Shown here in pieces: positions 1-9,077 of a stretch of DNA of 64,000 nt (position 1 is its first letter; each line of letters starts with the position of its first letter). Below the pieces are notes generated by a model. That model saw nothing but the letters and a program-made list of their open reading frames with translations. It made no database searches and was not told the DNA's origin. The stretch comes from Mesonia aestuariivivens (GTDB lineage Bacteria > Bacteroidota > Bacteroidia > Flavobacteriales > Flavobacteriaceae). The position numbers and the translations under genes are program-made. The stretch covers positions 186,001 through 250,000 of the forward strand of contig NZ_JAHWDF010000001.1 of the NCBI RefSeq assembly GCF_019311235.1. Direction: 5' to 3'.

Positions 1-1
1 T

Positions 2-409
2 GTAAAAAGAGATTTAAAAACCTTAAAAATTGCATCGACCTATAAAGAAAGACTCACAAGTGGTTATGATAAACTCAGTGCCCATAAAGTTTATGCGGTG
101 AATTTAAAAATTATCCTTCCTGAAGGATTAAAATTTATGGTAATTTCTAACATAGCTAATGTTTATGCTGCAGGAAAATTTGAACATTTTGAAGCCGAAC
201 TAAAATCTGGAGATGTGCAGTTAAAAGCGTTTACTGGTAAGGCTCTAATAAACACTTTTACGGGTAACGTTCACATAGAAACTACTCAAGCTAATCTAGA
301 AGCAAACACCAATCATGGACAACTATATATGAGCCCATCTTTAGATTTTGGAAATTTAATTGAAGTGAAATCTATTTATGGAGATATTGAAGTGAGAAAA
401 ATTCAATAA
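2..409 (+). CDS. C-terminal part of a DUF4097-like/adhesin-type protein (5' end outside window)
   Basis: The reading frame is open from base 2 through the stop at 407-409, so the gene begins before the window and the in-frame GTG at 98 is internal. The visible 135 residues are short alternating hydrophobic/polar strands (for example KSGDVQLKAFTGKALINTFT, TGNVHIETTQANL, SIYGDIEVRKIQ). This is the repeating SGDV/TGNV/YGDI pattern of DUF4097 or related beta-helical putative adhesins that often lie beside lspA-like genes in Flavobacteriia. It ends 33 bases before lspA. The family call is an inference from strand periodicity; no catalytic motif is visible. Confidence 0.6.
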   Translation, partial: VKRDLKTLKIASTYKERLTSGYDKLSAHKVYAVNLKIILPEGLKFMVISNIANVYAAGKFEHFEAELKSGDVQLKAFTGKALINTFTGNVHIETTQANLEANTNHGQLYMSPSLDFGNLIEVKSIYGDIEVRKIQ

Positions 410-442
410 AAAATGTATTTTTACCACCAAAAAGCAATGTAA

Positions 443-1054
443 ATGTCGTTAAAGAAAGCTACTCTTTTTATTATACTTATTCTTATCATCGATCAGGTAT
501 CTAAGATCTACATAAAAACTCATTTTGTTTTAGGAGAAGAAGTTGAGGTTTTTAATTGGTTTAAAATACTATTTGTCGAAAATGAAGGCATGGCTTGGGG
601 AGCAAAAATACCTGGGGAATATGGTAAACTTATTCTTACTCTTTTTAGGCTCGTAGCAATTTGCGGTATTGGATATTGGCTTTGGGATTCTGTAAGAAAA
701 AAGGGCTCTGCTATTTTGGTCACAGCGATCGCATTAATCTTTGCTGGAGCTTTTGGTAATATTATAGATTCTGTTTTCTACGGAATTTTATTTAACGATA
801 GTCACGGTCAACTAGCTACATTTTTACCAGAAGCAGGAGCATATGGTACTATTTTTCACGGTAAAGTAGTAGATATGCTTTATTTCCCATTATGGAGTGG
901 CTATTTACCTGAATGGATTCCTGTATGGGGCGGTCAGTATTTTACTTTTTTTGAACCTGTTTTTAATATCGCAGATTCTGCTATTACTGTTGGGGTAGCT
1001 TTATTAATTATCTTCAATAAAAAGGCTTTTCCTAAAGAAGAAGAAAAAAAGTAG
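443..1054 (+). CDS. lspA: Lipoprotein signal peptidase (signal peptidase II)
   Basis: Membrane aspartyl protease that cleaves the signal peptide of diacylglyceryl-modified prolipoproteins in the inner membrane. The 203-residue protein has four hydrophobic segments and the family motifs: IDQVSK near residue 16, VENEGMAWG near 45-53, GNIIDS near 105-110, VVDMLYF with catalytic Asp144, and FNIADSAI with catalytic Asp178. The 34-residue spacing between the two Asp is larger than in proteobacterial LspA because of an insertion rich in aromatic residues, which I recall as common in Bacteroidota. The window encodes many lipoproteins (M23 peptidase, GldD, phytase, cytochrome c peroxidase) that would be its substrates. 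Confidence 0.97.
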   Translation: MSLKKATLFIILILIIDQVSKIYIKTHFVLGEEVEVFNWFKILFVENEGMAWGAKIPGEYGKLILTLFRLVAICGIGYWLWDSVRKKGSAILVTAIALIFAGAFGNIIDSVFYGILFNDSHGQLATFLPEAGAYGTIFHGKVVDMLYFPLWSGYLPEWIPVWGGQYFTFFEPVFNIADSAITVGVALLIIFNKKAFPKEEEKK

Positions 1055-1055
1055 C

Positions 1056-1625
1056 TTAACTAAACTGATACACTTTTTCTGGCGTCACGCAATAATCTAA
1101 TGGAATATCATTAGCGTTAGTGTCTTCAATATGTTCAATAGCTTCAAAAAACGATAGACCAATTTTGACAACATCTTTTTTACATTCATTCAAAAAACGA
1201 TCGTAAAAACCTTTTCCGTAGCCAATTCTATTTCCTTTTTCATCAAAAGCTAGAAGCGGAATAAATACAACTTGAATTTGTTGATCTGAAATTTCAATTC
1301 CATCGGTAGGTTCAGGAATTCCGTATTTATTAATTTTTAAAGGTGTAGAATCGGTAAGTAAAAAGTGCTTCATCGCCAAATTAGAAAAATCGGTTTTGGC
1401 GACGACGATGTTTTTGTCTTTTCCGCTAAGAATATGAAGTATGAATTCGGTATTTATTTCTTTTAAATGTTGAATTGAAAGAAAAAGATGAAAAAAAGAA
1501 TAGTCCCAAATAGACAGCTCTAACACTTGATTGGCAATGGTTAAACTTTTTTCTTCTATTTCGGCATCAGAAAGTTGTTCTCTTTTCTTTTTATAAGCAA
1601 TACGTATATCCTTTTTTAGTATCAT
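1056..1625 (-). CDS. 5-formyltetrahydrofolate cyclo-ligase
   Basis: Converts 5-formyl-THF to 5,10-methenyl-THF with ATP in the cytoplasm, returning folinate to the one-carbon pool. The 189-residue protein has the expected basic N-terminus (MILKKDIRIAYKKKREQLS) and the diagnostic motif GNRIGYGKGFYDRFL at about residues 134-148, which forms the ATP/substrate loop. Length is normal for the YgfA/MTHFS family. It converges on lspA with a one-base gap and its start overlaps the stop of the upstream AstE-like gene by 4 bases, so it is probably the last gene of a minus-strand operon running from 3925. Confidence 0.95.
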   Translation of the reverse strand: MILKKDIRIAYKKKREQLSDAEIEEKSLTIANQVLELSIWDYSFFHLFLSIQHLKEINTEFILHILSGKDKNIVVAKTDFSNLAMKHFLLTDSTPLKINKYGIPEPTDGIEISDQQIQVVFIPLLAFDEKGNRIGYGKGFYDRFLNECKKDVVKIGLSFFEAIEHIEDTNANDIPLDYCVTPEKVYQFS

Positions 1626-2593
1626 TTATCTTTTGAAATATGAAAAATTGCGTCTCCTTGATATACAATAGGTGATTGGTTTACATTAATAATATAACCA
1701 GATTGAGTAGATTTTACCTTATGTCTAAAACTTCCGTAAGGATCAGTAATAATGGCAATGTATTCACCCTTTTCAACTCTCTTACCAATAGGAATTTTTA
1801 CATGAAGTAACCCGCTATATTTAGCACGCATCCAGGCGCTATCTTCTATAATGATCGATTTTTGTTTAGGTTGAAACGGAGTAAACTCCTCCCGTAACAT
1901 TTCTAAATGTGATAGTACTCGTTGAATGCCTTGAACCCCGATTTCTGCAATCTCTTTATTGCTATCAGAAGATTTTCCGCCTTCAAATAACAATACGGGT
2001 TTGCCTAATTGCATACAAGATTTACGGTAAGATTTGGCAATGGTTTTAGAAAAGACAATAAAAGGAGCATTGAAAATATGTGCCAATTTTATAAGCTCAT
2101 TGTCACTTTTATCAATTCTAATTTGTGCAGCATTAAACCTGCTAGATCCTCCAGTATGAAAATCTAAGCAGTAATCTGCTATAGGTAAAATCTCTTCTAC
2201 AAATTGGTAAGCTACTTTGCTAGCAAGAGGTCCAGATTTAGAACCGGGAAACATACGATTTAAATCACGCCCATCAGGAAACTCACGTTGCATATTTAAA
2301 AAGCCAAAAACATTAACCACTGGAATGCAAATAATGGTTCCTTTAGCTGGTTTATTAATGCCTTTAGCGATAACTTGTCTTACAATCTCTACTCCATTAA
2401 TTTCATCGCCGTGAATGCCTGAAGTAATTAAAACTACAGGGCCTGGTTGCATAGAACGCTCTATAATAATAGGGACTTCTACTGTAGTTTGCGTATATAA
2501 CTTAGCCGTGTTAAAGTTAACTTTAGCACTTTGTCCGGGTTTTATTTCTCGGTTTAATAAGGTAAGAACATTTTGTTCATCTATGCTAGCCAT
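1622..2593 (-). CDS. Succinylglutamate desuccinylase/aspartoacylase (AstE/AspA) family zinc deacylase
   Basis: M14-like zinc carboxyamidase. The zinc site is readable: SGIHGDE with His61 and Glu64, DFHTGG with His146; RDLNR at 109-113 would bind substrate carboxylate and FEGG with Glu204 is the likely catalytic base. The C-terminal ~90 residues look like the small beta-barrel of the family. 323 residues is normal. It lies 3 bases after rimK, and this retropepsin/RimK/AstE-like order recurs in many bacteria. The natural substrate is not known from the sequence; a role in removing amino-acyl tails made by the RimK partner is inference. Confidence 0.88.
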   Translation of the reverse strand: MASIDEQNVLTLLNREIKPGQSAKVNFNTAKLYTQTTVEVPIIIERSMQPGPVVLITSGIHGDEINGVEIVRQVIAKGINKPAKGTIICIPVVNVFGFLNMQREFPDGRDLNRMFPGSKSGPLASKVAYQFVEEILPIADYCLDFHTGGSSRFNAAQIRIDKSDNELIKLAHIFNAPFIVFSKTIAKSYRKSCMQLGKPVLLFEGGKSSDSNKEIAEIGVQGIQRVLSHLEMLREEFTPFQPKQKSIIIEDSAWMRAKYSGLLHVKIPIGKRVEKGEYIAIITDPYGSFRHKVKSTQSGYIINVNQSPIVYQGDAIFHISKDK

Positions 2594-2596
2594 AGC

Positions 2597-3469
2597 CTAA
2601 ACGTTTTTTTCTATATATCTAATAATCGTTTTTGCGATATCTTTACCAGTAGCTTTTTCTATACCTTCAAGCCCTGGAGAAGAGTTAACCTCTAAAATTA
2701 AAGGTCCGCGACTACTTTGTAATAAATCTACTCCAGCAACCCCTAATCCCATAGATTTTGCTGCTTTTACGGCTGCAATTTCTTCTTCATCGGTAAGTTG
2801 AATAACATCTGCAGTACCACCACGGTGTAAATTAGATCTAAACTCTCCTTCTTTACCCTGTCTTTTCATGGCACCTACCACATGACCATCAACTACAAAA
2901 GCTCTAATATCTGCACCTTTGGCTTCTTTAATAAATTCTTGTACAATGACGCGAGCTTGTAAACCATTAAAAGCTTCGATCACAGATTGTGCTGCATTTT
3001 TTGTTTCAGCTAAAACCACTCCTAATCCTTGTGTTCCTTCAAGTAACTTTATGACAAGAGGAGTGCCGCCAACTTGTTTAATTACGCCTTCAACATCTCT
3101 AGAATAATTGGTGAAAACCGTTTTAGGTAAACCTATTCTTGCTCTAGATAAGACTTGTAAGCTTCTTAATTTATCTCTACTGCGTACTAAAGCTTCGGAA
3201 TCTGTAGTAGTAAAAGCTCCCATCATTTCAAACTGACGAACAACGGCAGTACCGTAAAAGGTAACCGATGAGCCAATTCTTGGGATTATCGCATCTACAT
3301 TTTCTATATAACCACCTTTGTAATATACGTTAGGTTTTCTTTTTTCAATAACGATATCACATTTTAAAGGATCAATCACTTCAACCTCATGTTTGCGTTT
3401 TTTGGCTGCTTCTACAAGACGTTGCGTAGAATATAGGTTTTGGTTTCTAGATAAGATTTTAATATTCAT
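2597..3469 (-). CDS. rimK: RimK family ATP-grasp ligase (ribosomal protein S6--L-glutamate ligase-like)
   Basis: ATP-grasp enzyme that adds L-glutamate to the C-terminus of a protein or peptide acceptor; in E. coli the acceptor is ribosomal protein S6. The 290 residues include the RimK N-terminal domain ([20 protein letters not shown]), the ATP-grasp lysine region ([20 protein letters not shown]), [15 protein letters not shown], and the metal-binding segment [16 protein letters not shown] near the C-terminus. It is 3 bases downstream of the retropepsin-like gene and 3 bases upstream of the AstE-like gene, so the three are co-transcribed. The S6 substrate is assumed from family knowledge only. 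Confidence 0.93.
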   Translation of the reverse strand: MNIKILSRNQNLYSTQRLVEAAKKRKHEVEVIDPLKCDIVIEKRKPNVYYKGGYIENVDAIIPRIGSSVTFYGTAVVRQFEMMGAFTTTDSEALVRSRDKLRSLQVLSRARIGLPKTVFTNYSRDVEGVIKQVGGTPLVIKLLEGTQGLGVVLAETKNAAQSVIEAFNGLQARVIVQEFIKEAKGADIRAFVVDGHVVGAMKRQGKEGEFRSNLHRGGTADVIQLTDEEEIAAVKAAKSMGLGVAGVDLLQSSRGPLILEVNSSPGLEGIEKATGKDIAKTIIRYIEKNV

Positions 3470-3472
3470 AAT

Positions 3473-3925
3473 TTAATGTTCTTGTAAGTTGAAGGATATA
3501 TCTTTTAATTGTGGATCTACTATAAATTTACCATTTAAAAACTTTCTGCCAATAAGAACAGGAAATTTCATTTCTTTTCGGTCGCTCAAAGAAAGCGATA
3601 TTTTATAAACTTTACCGAAAATTTTTAAGGTAGATTTTATTTCGTATCTTTTCTGAGCAATCCCATTACTGCTTTTTACTCGAATGGTATTGAATTCTTT
3701 AAAAACTAGAGGCTTATGGTTGTAATCTGGATGTTCTTTATCTAAGAAATTACAATACAAAACACCATCTTTCTCATGAATATCTTCACAGTGTATAGAT
3801 GAAGTATAAGCTCCGCTATCTATTTTAATAGCAATATCATTGAGATTAAGTTCTGGGAAATTAGCTTTATCAACTCTCCCAATAATTTTTTTAGTTTTAT
3901 TCGTCATGTTAACAAATCTAAACAA
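3473..3925 (-). CDS. RimB-like retropepsin-fold protease (ATP-dependent zinc protease family, DUF785)
   Basis: Small aspartic-protease-like protein of the family annotated as putative ATP-dependent zinc protease, usually next to rimK. The key motif KIDSGAYTSSIHC at residues 34-46 contains DSGA, the retropepsin active-site signature, and the C-terminal half carries GRKFLNGKFIVD. 150 residues is the normal length. Two starts are possible: Met at 3925 (MFRFVNM) or Met at 3907 (MTNKTKK); the second matches the usual start of homologues as I recall them. It is the first gene of the minus-strand cluster with rimK, the deacylase and the folate cyclo-ligase. Confidence 0.85.
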   Translation of the reverse strand: MFRFVNMTNKTKKIIGRVDKANFPELNLNDIAIKIDSGAYTSSIHCEDIHEKDGVLYCNFLDKEHPDYNHKPLVFKEFNTIRVKSSNGIAQKRYEIKSTLKIFGKVYKISLSLSDRKEMKFPVLIGRKFLNGKFIVDPQLKDISFNLQEH

Positions 3926-4034
3926 TTTTAAAAAAGACTTCTTTAATTTTATGTGAAAAACAAAAAGCTATTTTTTTTATGAATTATAATTCAACTCTTA
4001 TTTATACCACAAAAACATCAATTATATTTGAAGT

Positions 4035-5825
4035 ATGGATACACCTTCTGTAGAAATACAAATTAAAACGTTGCCCAATAGTCCTGGCGTTTATCAATAT
4101 TTTGATAAAAATGATAAGATTTTATACGTAGGCAAAGCTAAAAACCTAAAGAAAAGAGTCTCATCTTATTTCAATAAAAAGCACGATAGCCACCGTATAG
4201 AGGTAATGGTAAAAAAGATCGTCACCATTAAACATATTGTGGTTAATTCTGAGACTGATGCGCTACTGTTAGAGAATAATTTAATTAAAAAATACCAGCC
4301 GCGTTTTAACGTGATGCTGAAAGATGATAAGACCTACCCGTGGATTTGCATTAAGAATGAACGCTTTCCGCGTGTGTTCCCAACTCGAAGAATCATTAAA
4401 GATGGGAGCGAATATTATGGACCTTTCACCAGTTTTAAAACCGTAAACACCTTATTAGAGCTAATTAAAGGTTTATATAAACTAAGAACATGCAACTACG
4501 ATCTTTCCGAAGAAAAAATTCAAGATGGTAAATACAAAGTCTGTTTAGAATATCATTTAGGTAATTGTAAAGGTCCTTGTGAAGGTTATCAATTAGAAAC
4601 AGAATATACCAAAAATATAGAGCATATTCGGCAAATTGTAAAAGGAAACTTTAAAGATTCCCTTCAGCAATTTAGAGAGCAAATGAAACTGCACGCTGAA
4701 AATATGGAGTTTGAAGAAGCACAGCAAATAAAAGAAAAAATAGATGTTTTAGAAAAATACCAGAGTAAATCTACCGTTGTAAATCCTAAAATTAATAATG
4801 TAGATGTCTTTAGTATTGTAAGTGATGAAGGGTATGGTTATGTAAATTTCCTTCAACTTTCTCATGGAAGTATTATTAGATCACATACCATCGAGATGAA
4901 GAAAAAATTAGATGAATCTGATAGAGATTTATTAGAATTAGGTGTGATAGAAATTAGACAGCGATTTAATTCTACTTCTAAAGAAATATTTGTACCTTTT
5001 TCTATAAATGCTGGTGAAGAGGTAAAAGTAACGGTTCCTAAACTTGGGGATAAAAAAGCCATTGTAGATTTATCATTGCGAAATGCAAAATACTTTAGGC
5101 AAGAGCGTTTTAAGCAAATGAAGATTGTAGATCCAGACCGTCACGTAAATCGCTTAATGGCGCAGATGAAAAAAGATTTACGACTATCGGTAGAACCAAG
5201 ACATATAGAATGTTTTGATAATTCTAATATTCAGGGCACAAATCCTGTTGCCGCTTGTGTAGTTTTTAAAAACGGAAAGCCCAGCAAAAAAGACTATCGT
5301 AAATTTAATATTAAAACCGTAGAAGGTCCAGATGATTTTGCTTCGATGGAAGAAGTGGTGTTTAGGAGGTATAGAAGGTTATTAATGGAAGAACAACCTT
5401 TGCCGCAGCTTATTATTATTGATGGGGGGAAAGGTCAGCTTTCTTCAGCAGTAAAAGCCTTAAACGATTTAGGCTTGCGAGGTAAAATAGCCATTATAGG
5501 GATTGCAAAACGTTTAGAAGAATTGTTTTATCCGGGAGACTCTATTCCGTTATATTTAGATAAAAGATCAGAGTCGCTAAAAATTATTCAACAATTACGT
5601 AATGAGGCGCACAGATTCGGAATTACATTTCATCGTAATAAAAGAAGTAGTGCAGCTTTAGGGACAGAATTAGAAAGTATTGCTGGGATAGGAGAGAAAA
5701 CCGCGGTAGAATTATTAAAACATTTTAGGTCTGTAAAACGCATAAAAACTGTAGAGAAAAAAGAACTAGTAGAAATTATAGGCAATGCAAAAGCAACCAT
5801 AATTTACAACCATTACCATTCTTAA
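4035..5825 (+). CDS. uvrC: Excinuclease ABC subunit C
   Basis: Dual-incision nuclease of nucleotide excision repair. The 596-residue protein has the GIY-YIG endonuclease at the N-terminus (SPGVYQYF and KILYVGKAKNLKKRVSSYF, residues ~14-45), the Cys-containing segment CLEYHLGNCKGPCEG, a UVR helix pair near residue 215-235 (ENMEFEEAQQIKEKIDVL), the UvrC RNase H-like nuclease with ECFDNSNIQGTNPVA and IIDGGKGQL, and a C-terminal helix-hairpin-helix (ESIAGIGEKTAVELLKHF). It is full length. The patatin gene follows after 7 bases, so the two are probably co-transcribed. Confidence 0.98.
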   Translation: MDTPSVEIQIKTLPNSPGVYQYFDKNDKILYVGKAKNLKKRVSSYFNKKHDSHRIEVMVKKIVTIKHIVVNSETDALLLENNLIKKYQPRFNVMLKDDKTYPWICIKNERFPRVFPTRRIIKDGSEYYGPFTSFKTVNTLLELIKGLYKLRTCNYDLSEEKIQDGKYKVCLEYHLGNCKGPCEGYQLETEYTKNIEHIRQIVKGNFKDSLQQFREQMKLHAENMEFEEAQQIKEKIDVLEKYQSKSTVVNPKINNVDVFSIVSDEGYGYVNFLQLSHGSIIRSHTIEMKKKLDESDRDLLELGVIEIRQRFNSTSKEIFVPFSINAGEEVKVTVPKLGDKKAIVDLSLRNAKYFRQERFKQMKIVDPDRHVNRLMAQMKKDLRLSVEPRHIECFDNSNIQGTNPVAACVVFKNGKPSKKDYRKFNIKTVEGPDDFASMEEVVFRRYRRLLMEEQPLPQLIIIDGGKGQLSSAVKALNDLGLRGKIAIIGIAKRLEELFYPGDSIPLYLDKRSESLKIIQQLRNEAHRFGITFHRNKRSSAALGTELESIAGIGEKTAVELLKHFRSVKRIKTVEKKELVEIIGNAKATIIYNHYHS

Positions 5826-5832
5826 ATATATT

Positions 5833-8073
5833 ATGAAGAAAATTTTCAGGCTTTTATTTTTGTTGTTGGGTATGCTTGCGTTTAGTCAGGCTAAAGCTCA
5901 GTCTGAAGATTTAAAAGTCGGGTTAGTATTAAGTGGTGGTGGAGCTAAAGGCTTGGCACATATTGGTGCTTTAAAAATAATTAAAGAATCTGGAGTGCGC
6001 ATCGATTATATTGGTGGCACTAGCATGGGAGCCATAATAGGTTCGTTATATGCTTCGGGGTATTCACCAGAACAATTAGATTCTATTTTTAAACTTACTA
6101 ATTTCAATAAATTAATTCAAGATGAATTACCAAGGGAAGTAAAGTCTTTTAACGAAAAAAAAGACGCAGAACGTTATGCCATTGCCTTACCTTTTAAAAA
6201 TTTCAAACTCAGTTTCCCTTCGGGATTATCTAAAGGTCAAAACTTATATAATTTGATGATGCAGTTAACCACTCCTGTAGCTCAAATTGAAGATTTCAGC
6301 AAATTGCCAATCCCTTTTTTTTGTATAGGCACCAATATAGAAACAGGAAAAGAGGTAGTTTTAGATCATGGTTCTTTGGCGCGTTCGGTGGCAGCCAGCG
6401 GCTCAATTCCTTCACTTTTTAGCCCGGTAGAAATAAACGGACAATTAATTACCGATGGAGGCGTCACCAATAATTATCCGATAGATGAAATAAAAAAAAG
6501 AGGTATAGATTATGTGATAGGAGTAGATGTTCAAGATAGTTTAGCAGATAGAACACAATTGCAAACGGCTTTTGAAATTCTTACCCAAATTAATAATTTT
6601 AGAACCATTCATGCTATGGAGGGTAAGCGTCAAAAGACCGATCTCTATATTAAACCTAATATAAAAGATTTTTCTATTTTATCTTTTGATCAAGGCAGTG
6701 CTATTATTAAAGAAGGTGAGCTAGAAACAGAAAAATTTTTAGATGAATTAAAAAAAATAACTCAGCGTCAACTTAAAAGTTCGGTAGAGAAGGAAAAACT
6801 TATGCTTACTGATTCAATCTATATTGGGCAAATTCATATTAACGGGAATAATAACTATCCTAGAAATTATATTCGCGGAAAACTAAAAATAGACTCCGAT
6901 ACTAAAATTTCTTACCGAGAATTAAATAGAGGAATTAATAATTTATCGGCCACTGGAAATTTTAAAAAGATAGAATATAAATTATCGCCTAAAAGAGGAG
7001 GAAAATCAAACCTTGTTTTAACCATTCATGAAAATGAAATTAATACTTGGGTGAGAGGAGCTTTGCATTATGATGAATTATATAAGAGTGCAGCTTTAGT
7101 AAATTTCACTCAAAAAAGTTTATTCCTTAAAAATGATATTACGTCGGTAGACCTAGTAGCTGGTGATAATTTTAGGTATAATTTTAGTTATTATATTGAT
7201 AAAGGAAGTTATTGGAGTATAGGTTTAAATTCAAGGTATAATGAATTTAAGCAAGGTGTGCCTTTTAATTTTGTAGAGGATAATTTTAATTTAGGAGATT
7301 TTAATGTGAACAAGGTAGAGGTGGAATATTCAGATCTCACCAATCAATTTTATGTGGAAACCTATTTTGTTAAAGAATTTAAATTTGGATTGGGCGGCGA
7401 GCATAAATACACCAAACTAGAAACAGAAACCATCGTAGAGAATGAAAACAATCAAGAGTTTCCAGTTACGATTCTTGAGCAAAGCAACCTTTTTAGCGCC
7501 TTTGGATATTTAGAATACGATAAATATGATAATGCCTATTTTCCTGCCCATGGCGCTCATTTTAAAGGAGATTTTCACTGGTATTTGTTAGATTCAAAAT
7601 CTTCCTTTGGTTTTGAGCCTTTTTCAATTTTAAAAGGCTCTGCGGGTTATGCTTTTTCTCCTTTACATAAATTTTCTTTACGTATACAATCTGAGACCGG
7701 AATTCGATTTGGCGATTCAAAAATGAATGGTTTAGATTTCTTTTTAGGCGGCTATGGTAATCGCTTTATTAACAATGTGAAACCTTTGCTTGGTTATGAT
7801 TTTTTGTCGATATCTGGTGATAGCTACGTAAAAAGTTTAGTAGAGATAGATTATGAGGTTTTTTCTAAAAATCATATCATCGCGAGTTATAATGTTGCCA
7901 ATGTAGAAGACGGTCTATATAGTTCTGGTAATGTTTTTTCTTTGCCAGATTATACAGGGGTAGCTTTAGGTTATGGTATAGAAACGTTGTTGGGGCCAAT
8001 AGAAGTGAAATATTCTTACGCTCCAGAACTTTCAGAAAGTCAATGGTTTTTTAGTTTAGGGTTTTGGTTTTAA
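5833..8073 (+). CDS. Patatin-like phospholipase with C-terminal outer-membrane barrel (PlpD-type)
   Basis: Exported lipolytic enzyme fused to an Omp85-like barrel. Residues 1-22 are a signal peptide ending AKA-Q. The patatin domain (about 28-290) has the oxyanion loop LSGGGAKGLAHIG, the nucleophile elbow GTSMG with Ser64, and the catalytic Asp208 in ITDGG. Residues ~325-400 look like a POTRA domain (YIGQIHINGNNNYPRNYIRG), and the remaining ~340 residues alternate like outer-membrane beta strands and end in aromatic FFSLGFWF. The 746-residue length fits the Bacteroidota form. Substrates are probably phospholipids, by family. It sits 7 bases after uvrC. Confidence 0.93.
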   Translation: MKKIFRLLFLLLGMLAFSQAKAQSEDLKVGLVLSGGGAKGLAHIGALKIIKESGVRIDYIGGTSMGAIIGSLYASGYSPEQLDSIFKLTNFNKLIQDELPREVKSFNEKKDAERYAIALPFKNFKLSFPSGLSKGQNLYNLMMQLTTPVAQIEDFSKLPIPFFCIGTNIETGKEVVLDHGSLARSVAASGSIPSLFSPVEINGQLITDGGVTNNYPIDEIKKRGIDYVIGVDVQDSLADRTQLQTAFEILTQINNFRTIHAMEGKRQKTDLYIKPNIKDFSILSFDQGSAIIKEGELETEKFLDELKKITQRQLKSSVEKEKLMLTDSIYIGQIHINGNNNYPRNYIRGKLKIDSDTKISYRELNRGINNLSATGNFKKIEYKLSPKRGGKSNLVLTIHENEINTWVRGALHYDELYKSAALVNFTQKSLFLKNDITSVDLVAGDNFRYNFSYYIDKGSYWSIGLNSRYNEFKQGVPFNFVEDNFNLGDFNVNKVEVEYSDLTNQFYVETYFVKEFKFGLGGEHKYTKLETETIVENENNQEFPVTILEQSNLFSAFGYLEYDKYDNAYFPAHGAHFKGDFHWYLLDSKSSFGFEPFSILKGSAGYAFSPLHKFSLRIQSETGIRFGDSKMNGLDFFLGGYGNRFINNVKPLLGYDFLSISGDSYVKSLVEIDYEVFSKNHIIASYNVANVEDGLYSSGNVFSLPDYTGVALGYGIETLLGPIEVKYSYAPELSESQWFFSLGFWF

Positions 8074-8120
8074 TAGGATGAAATTCAACTACAAATATTT
8101 TTTTCTTTTTAGTTGAAGTA

Positions 8121-8438
8121 ATGATCGAAAGATTTTTTAGCAGTGGCTTTATACGTGGTGTCTTTGGAGATTATATTATTGTCTTTGTGATCTACAGTTT
8201 TATTTGTTCATTTTTAAAGTTGAAAAAATTATACGTAGCAATAGCCGTATTAATTTTAGCTTACCTTATCGAAATAGGGCAATATTTAAATGTTTTACAG
8301 CTATTGAATATTACAAAATCTAGATCTACAGCCATATTGGTTGGCTCATCTTTCGATTGGAAAGATATGGCTGCCTACACCTTTGCTTTTATGACAATAT
8401 TACTTGTAGAAAAATTACTTCACAAGAAAAACTCATAA
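8121..8438 (+). CDS. DUF2809-like small membrane protein
   Basis: A 105-residue protein with three or four hydrophobic helices (residues ~17-33, 36-56, 88-105). The segments IRGVFGDYIIVFVIYS, LIEIGQYLNV and GSSFDWKDMAAY match the pattern of the DUF2809 family (R-x3-GD at the first helix, E-x2-QY, and D-x2-D/AY near the last helix). No function is known for the family. It follows the patatin gene by 47 bases. Downstream the ordinary gene order is interrupted by the eroded accessory segment. Confidence 0.75.
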   Translation: MIERFFSSGFIRGVFGDYIIVFVIYSFICSFLKLKKLYVAIAVLILAYLIEIGQYLNVLQLLNITKSRSTAILVGSSFDWKDMAAYTFAFMTILLVEKLLHKKNS

Positions 8439-8481
8439 AATTCTTCTTTTAAAGTATTGACTTGTTGATGCAAATTCTGGC

Positions 8482-8740
8482 TATAAATCCATCGCTTCCG
8501 CAATTAGCTTAAAAGATTTTAACCGAAGTTGTTTATCGTAGGTCATCGTGGTGATGACCAGTTCATCCACATCGTAAGTTGCTGCGACTTGCTCTAATTC
8601 AGTTTTTACTTGGTCTTGTGTTTTCTAGATGATTTGTTTATTTTTCGCTTCGATGCCCTGTTGTTTATAGTTAGAAAATATACTCTAAAACTTTTCTAAA
8701 GCCTCATAACAACCCGTTTTTGCAATCTTTTTTAAATCAT
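8482..8740 (-). pseudogene. Remnant of a second luciferase-like (LLM) flavin monooxygenase, 3' end only
   Basis: On the minus strand this stretch encodes the last ~85 codons of an LLM oxidoreductase paralogous to the intact gene at 12085-13089. Readable pieces are FSNYKQQGIEAKNKQII, then TQDQVKTELEQVAATYDVDE, then LVITTMTYDKQLRLKSFKLI and AEAMDL before a TAG at 8482-8484. Two in-frame TAG codons interrupt it (aligned opposite Ser and Glu-Gln of the intact copy), and no upstream N-terminal part is present. The last 92 bases (8489-8580) match 12099-12190 with one mismatch, while the next ~100 bases agree at only about 70 percent by my hand count. This points to recent gene conversion confined to the 3' end. 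Confidence 0.88.
8489..8580. repeat. Direct repeat copy 1 (92 bp, partner 12099-12190)
   Basis: Bases 8489-8580 and 12099-12190 are in the same orientation at an offset of 3610 and differ only at 8542 (G) versus 12152 (C). Both lie at the 3' end of LLM monooxygenase sequence on the minus strand. Together they bracket the eroded metallopeptidase/lipoprotein segment. Confidence 0.95.
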
Positions 8741-8913
8741 AGTTTTATTTATTAAAAGAATAAAGACCAATGTTTTGCATATTGATTTTTAAACTATATT
8801 AGCTTTAACTTTTTGATTGTAAGTAAATTAAAATCAAGCCAAAATCTTCAAAGCAAAAAGAGAAGCCAAAATTAGGTCATAATTAAAATATGTTTAAAAA
8901 AATAAAAGAACAG
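8741..8913. other. Gene-free stretch between LLM remnant and the broken lipoprotein gene
   Basis: About 170 very AT-rich bases. I see no open frame of note, no clear TAnnTTTG box and no hairpin with a T-run. An ATG at 8890 is in frame with the favoured Met at 8914 and would add eight residues (MFKKIKEQ). Confidence 0.5.
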
Positions 8914-9077
8914 ATGAAAAACAAATTATTACTTGGCTTAGTTATAATTTTAAGTGGCTATGCTATGCATGTAGCGAGGATCATGAGGGTTTAGAGGAAA
9001 ATTCTTTCGCTCCTACAGAAGCTAATTTTTCGCTTGAAGAATTAAAAGATAAACCCGATGTACACACCAAGATTAAA

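Noticed and set aside
4023-4030. TATATTTG, an exact -7 promoter box before uvrC
   Set aside because: It would place the transcript start at or after the uvrC ATG at 4035, and no -33 element is present; probably chance in AT-rich DNA.
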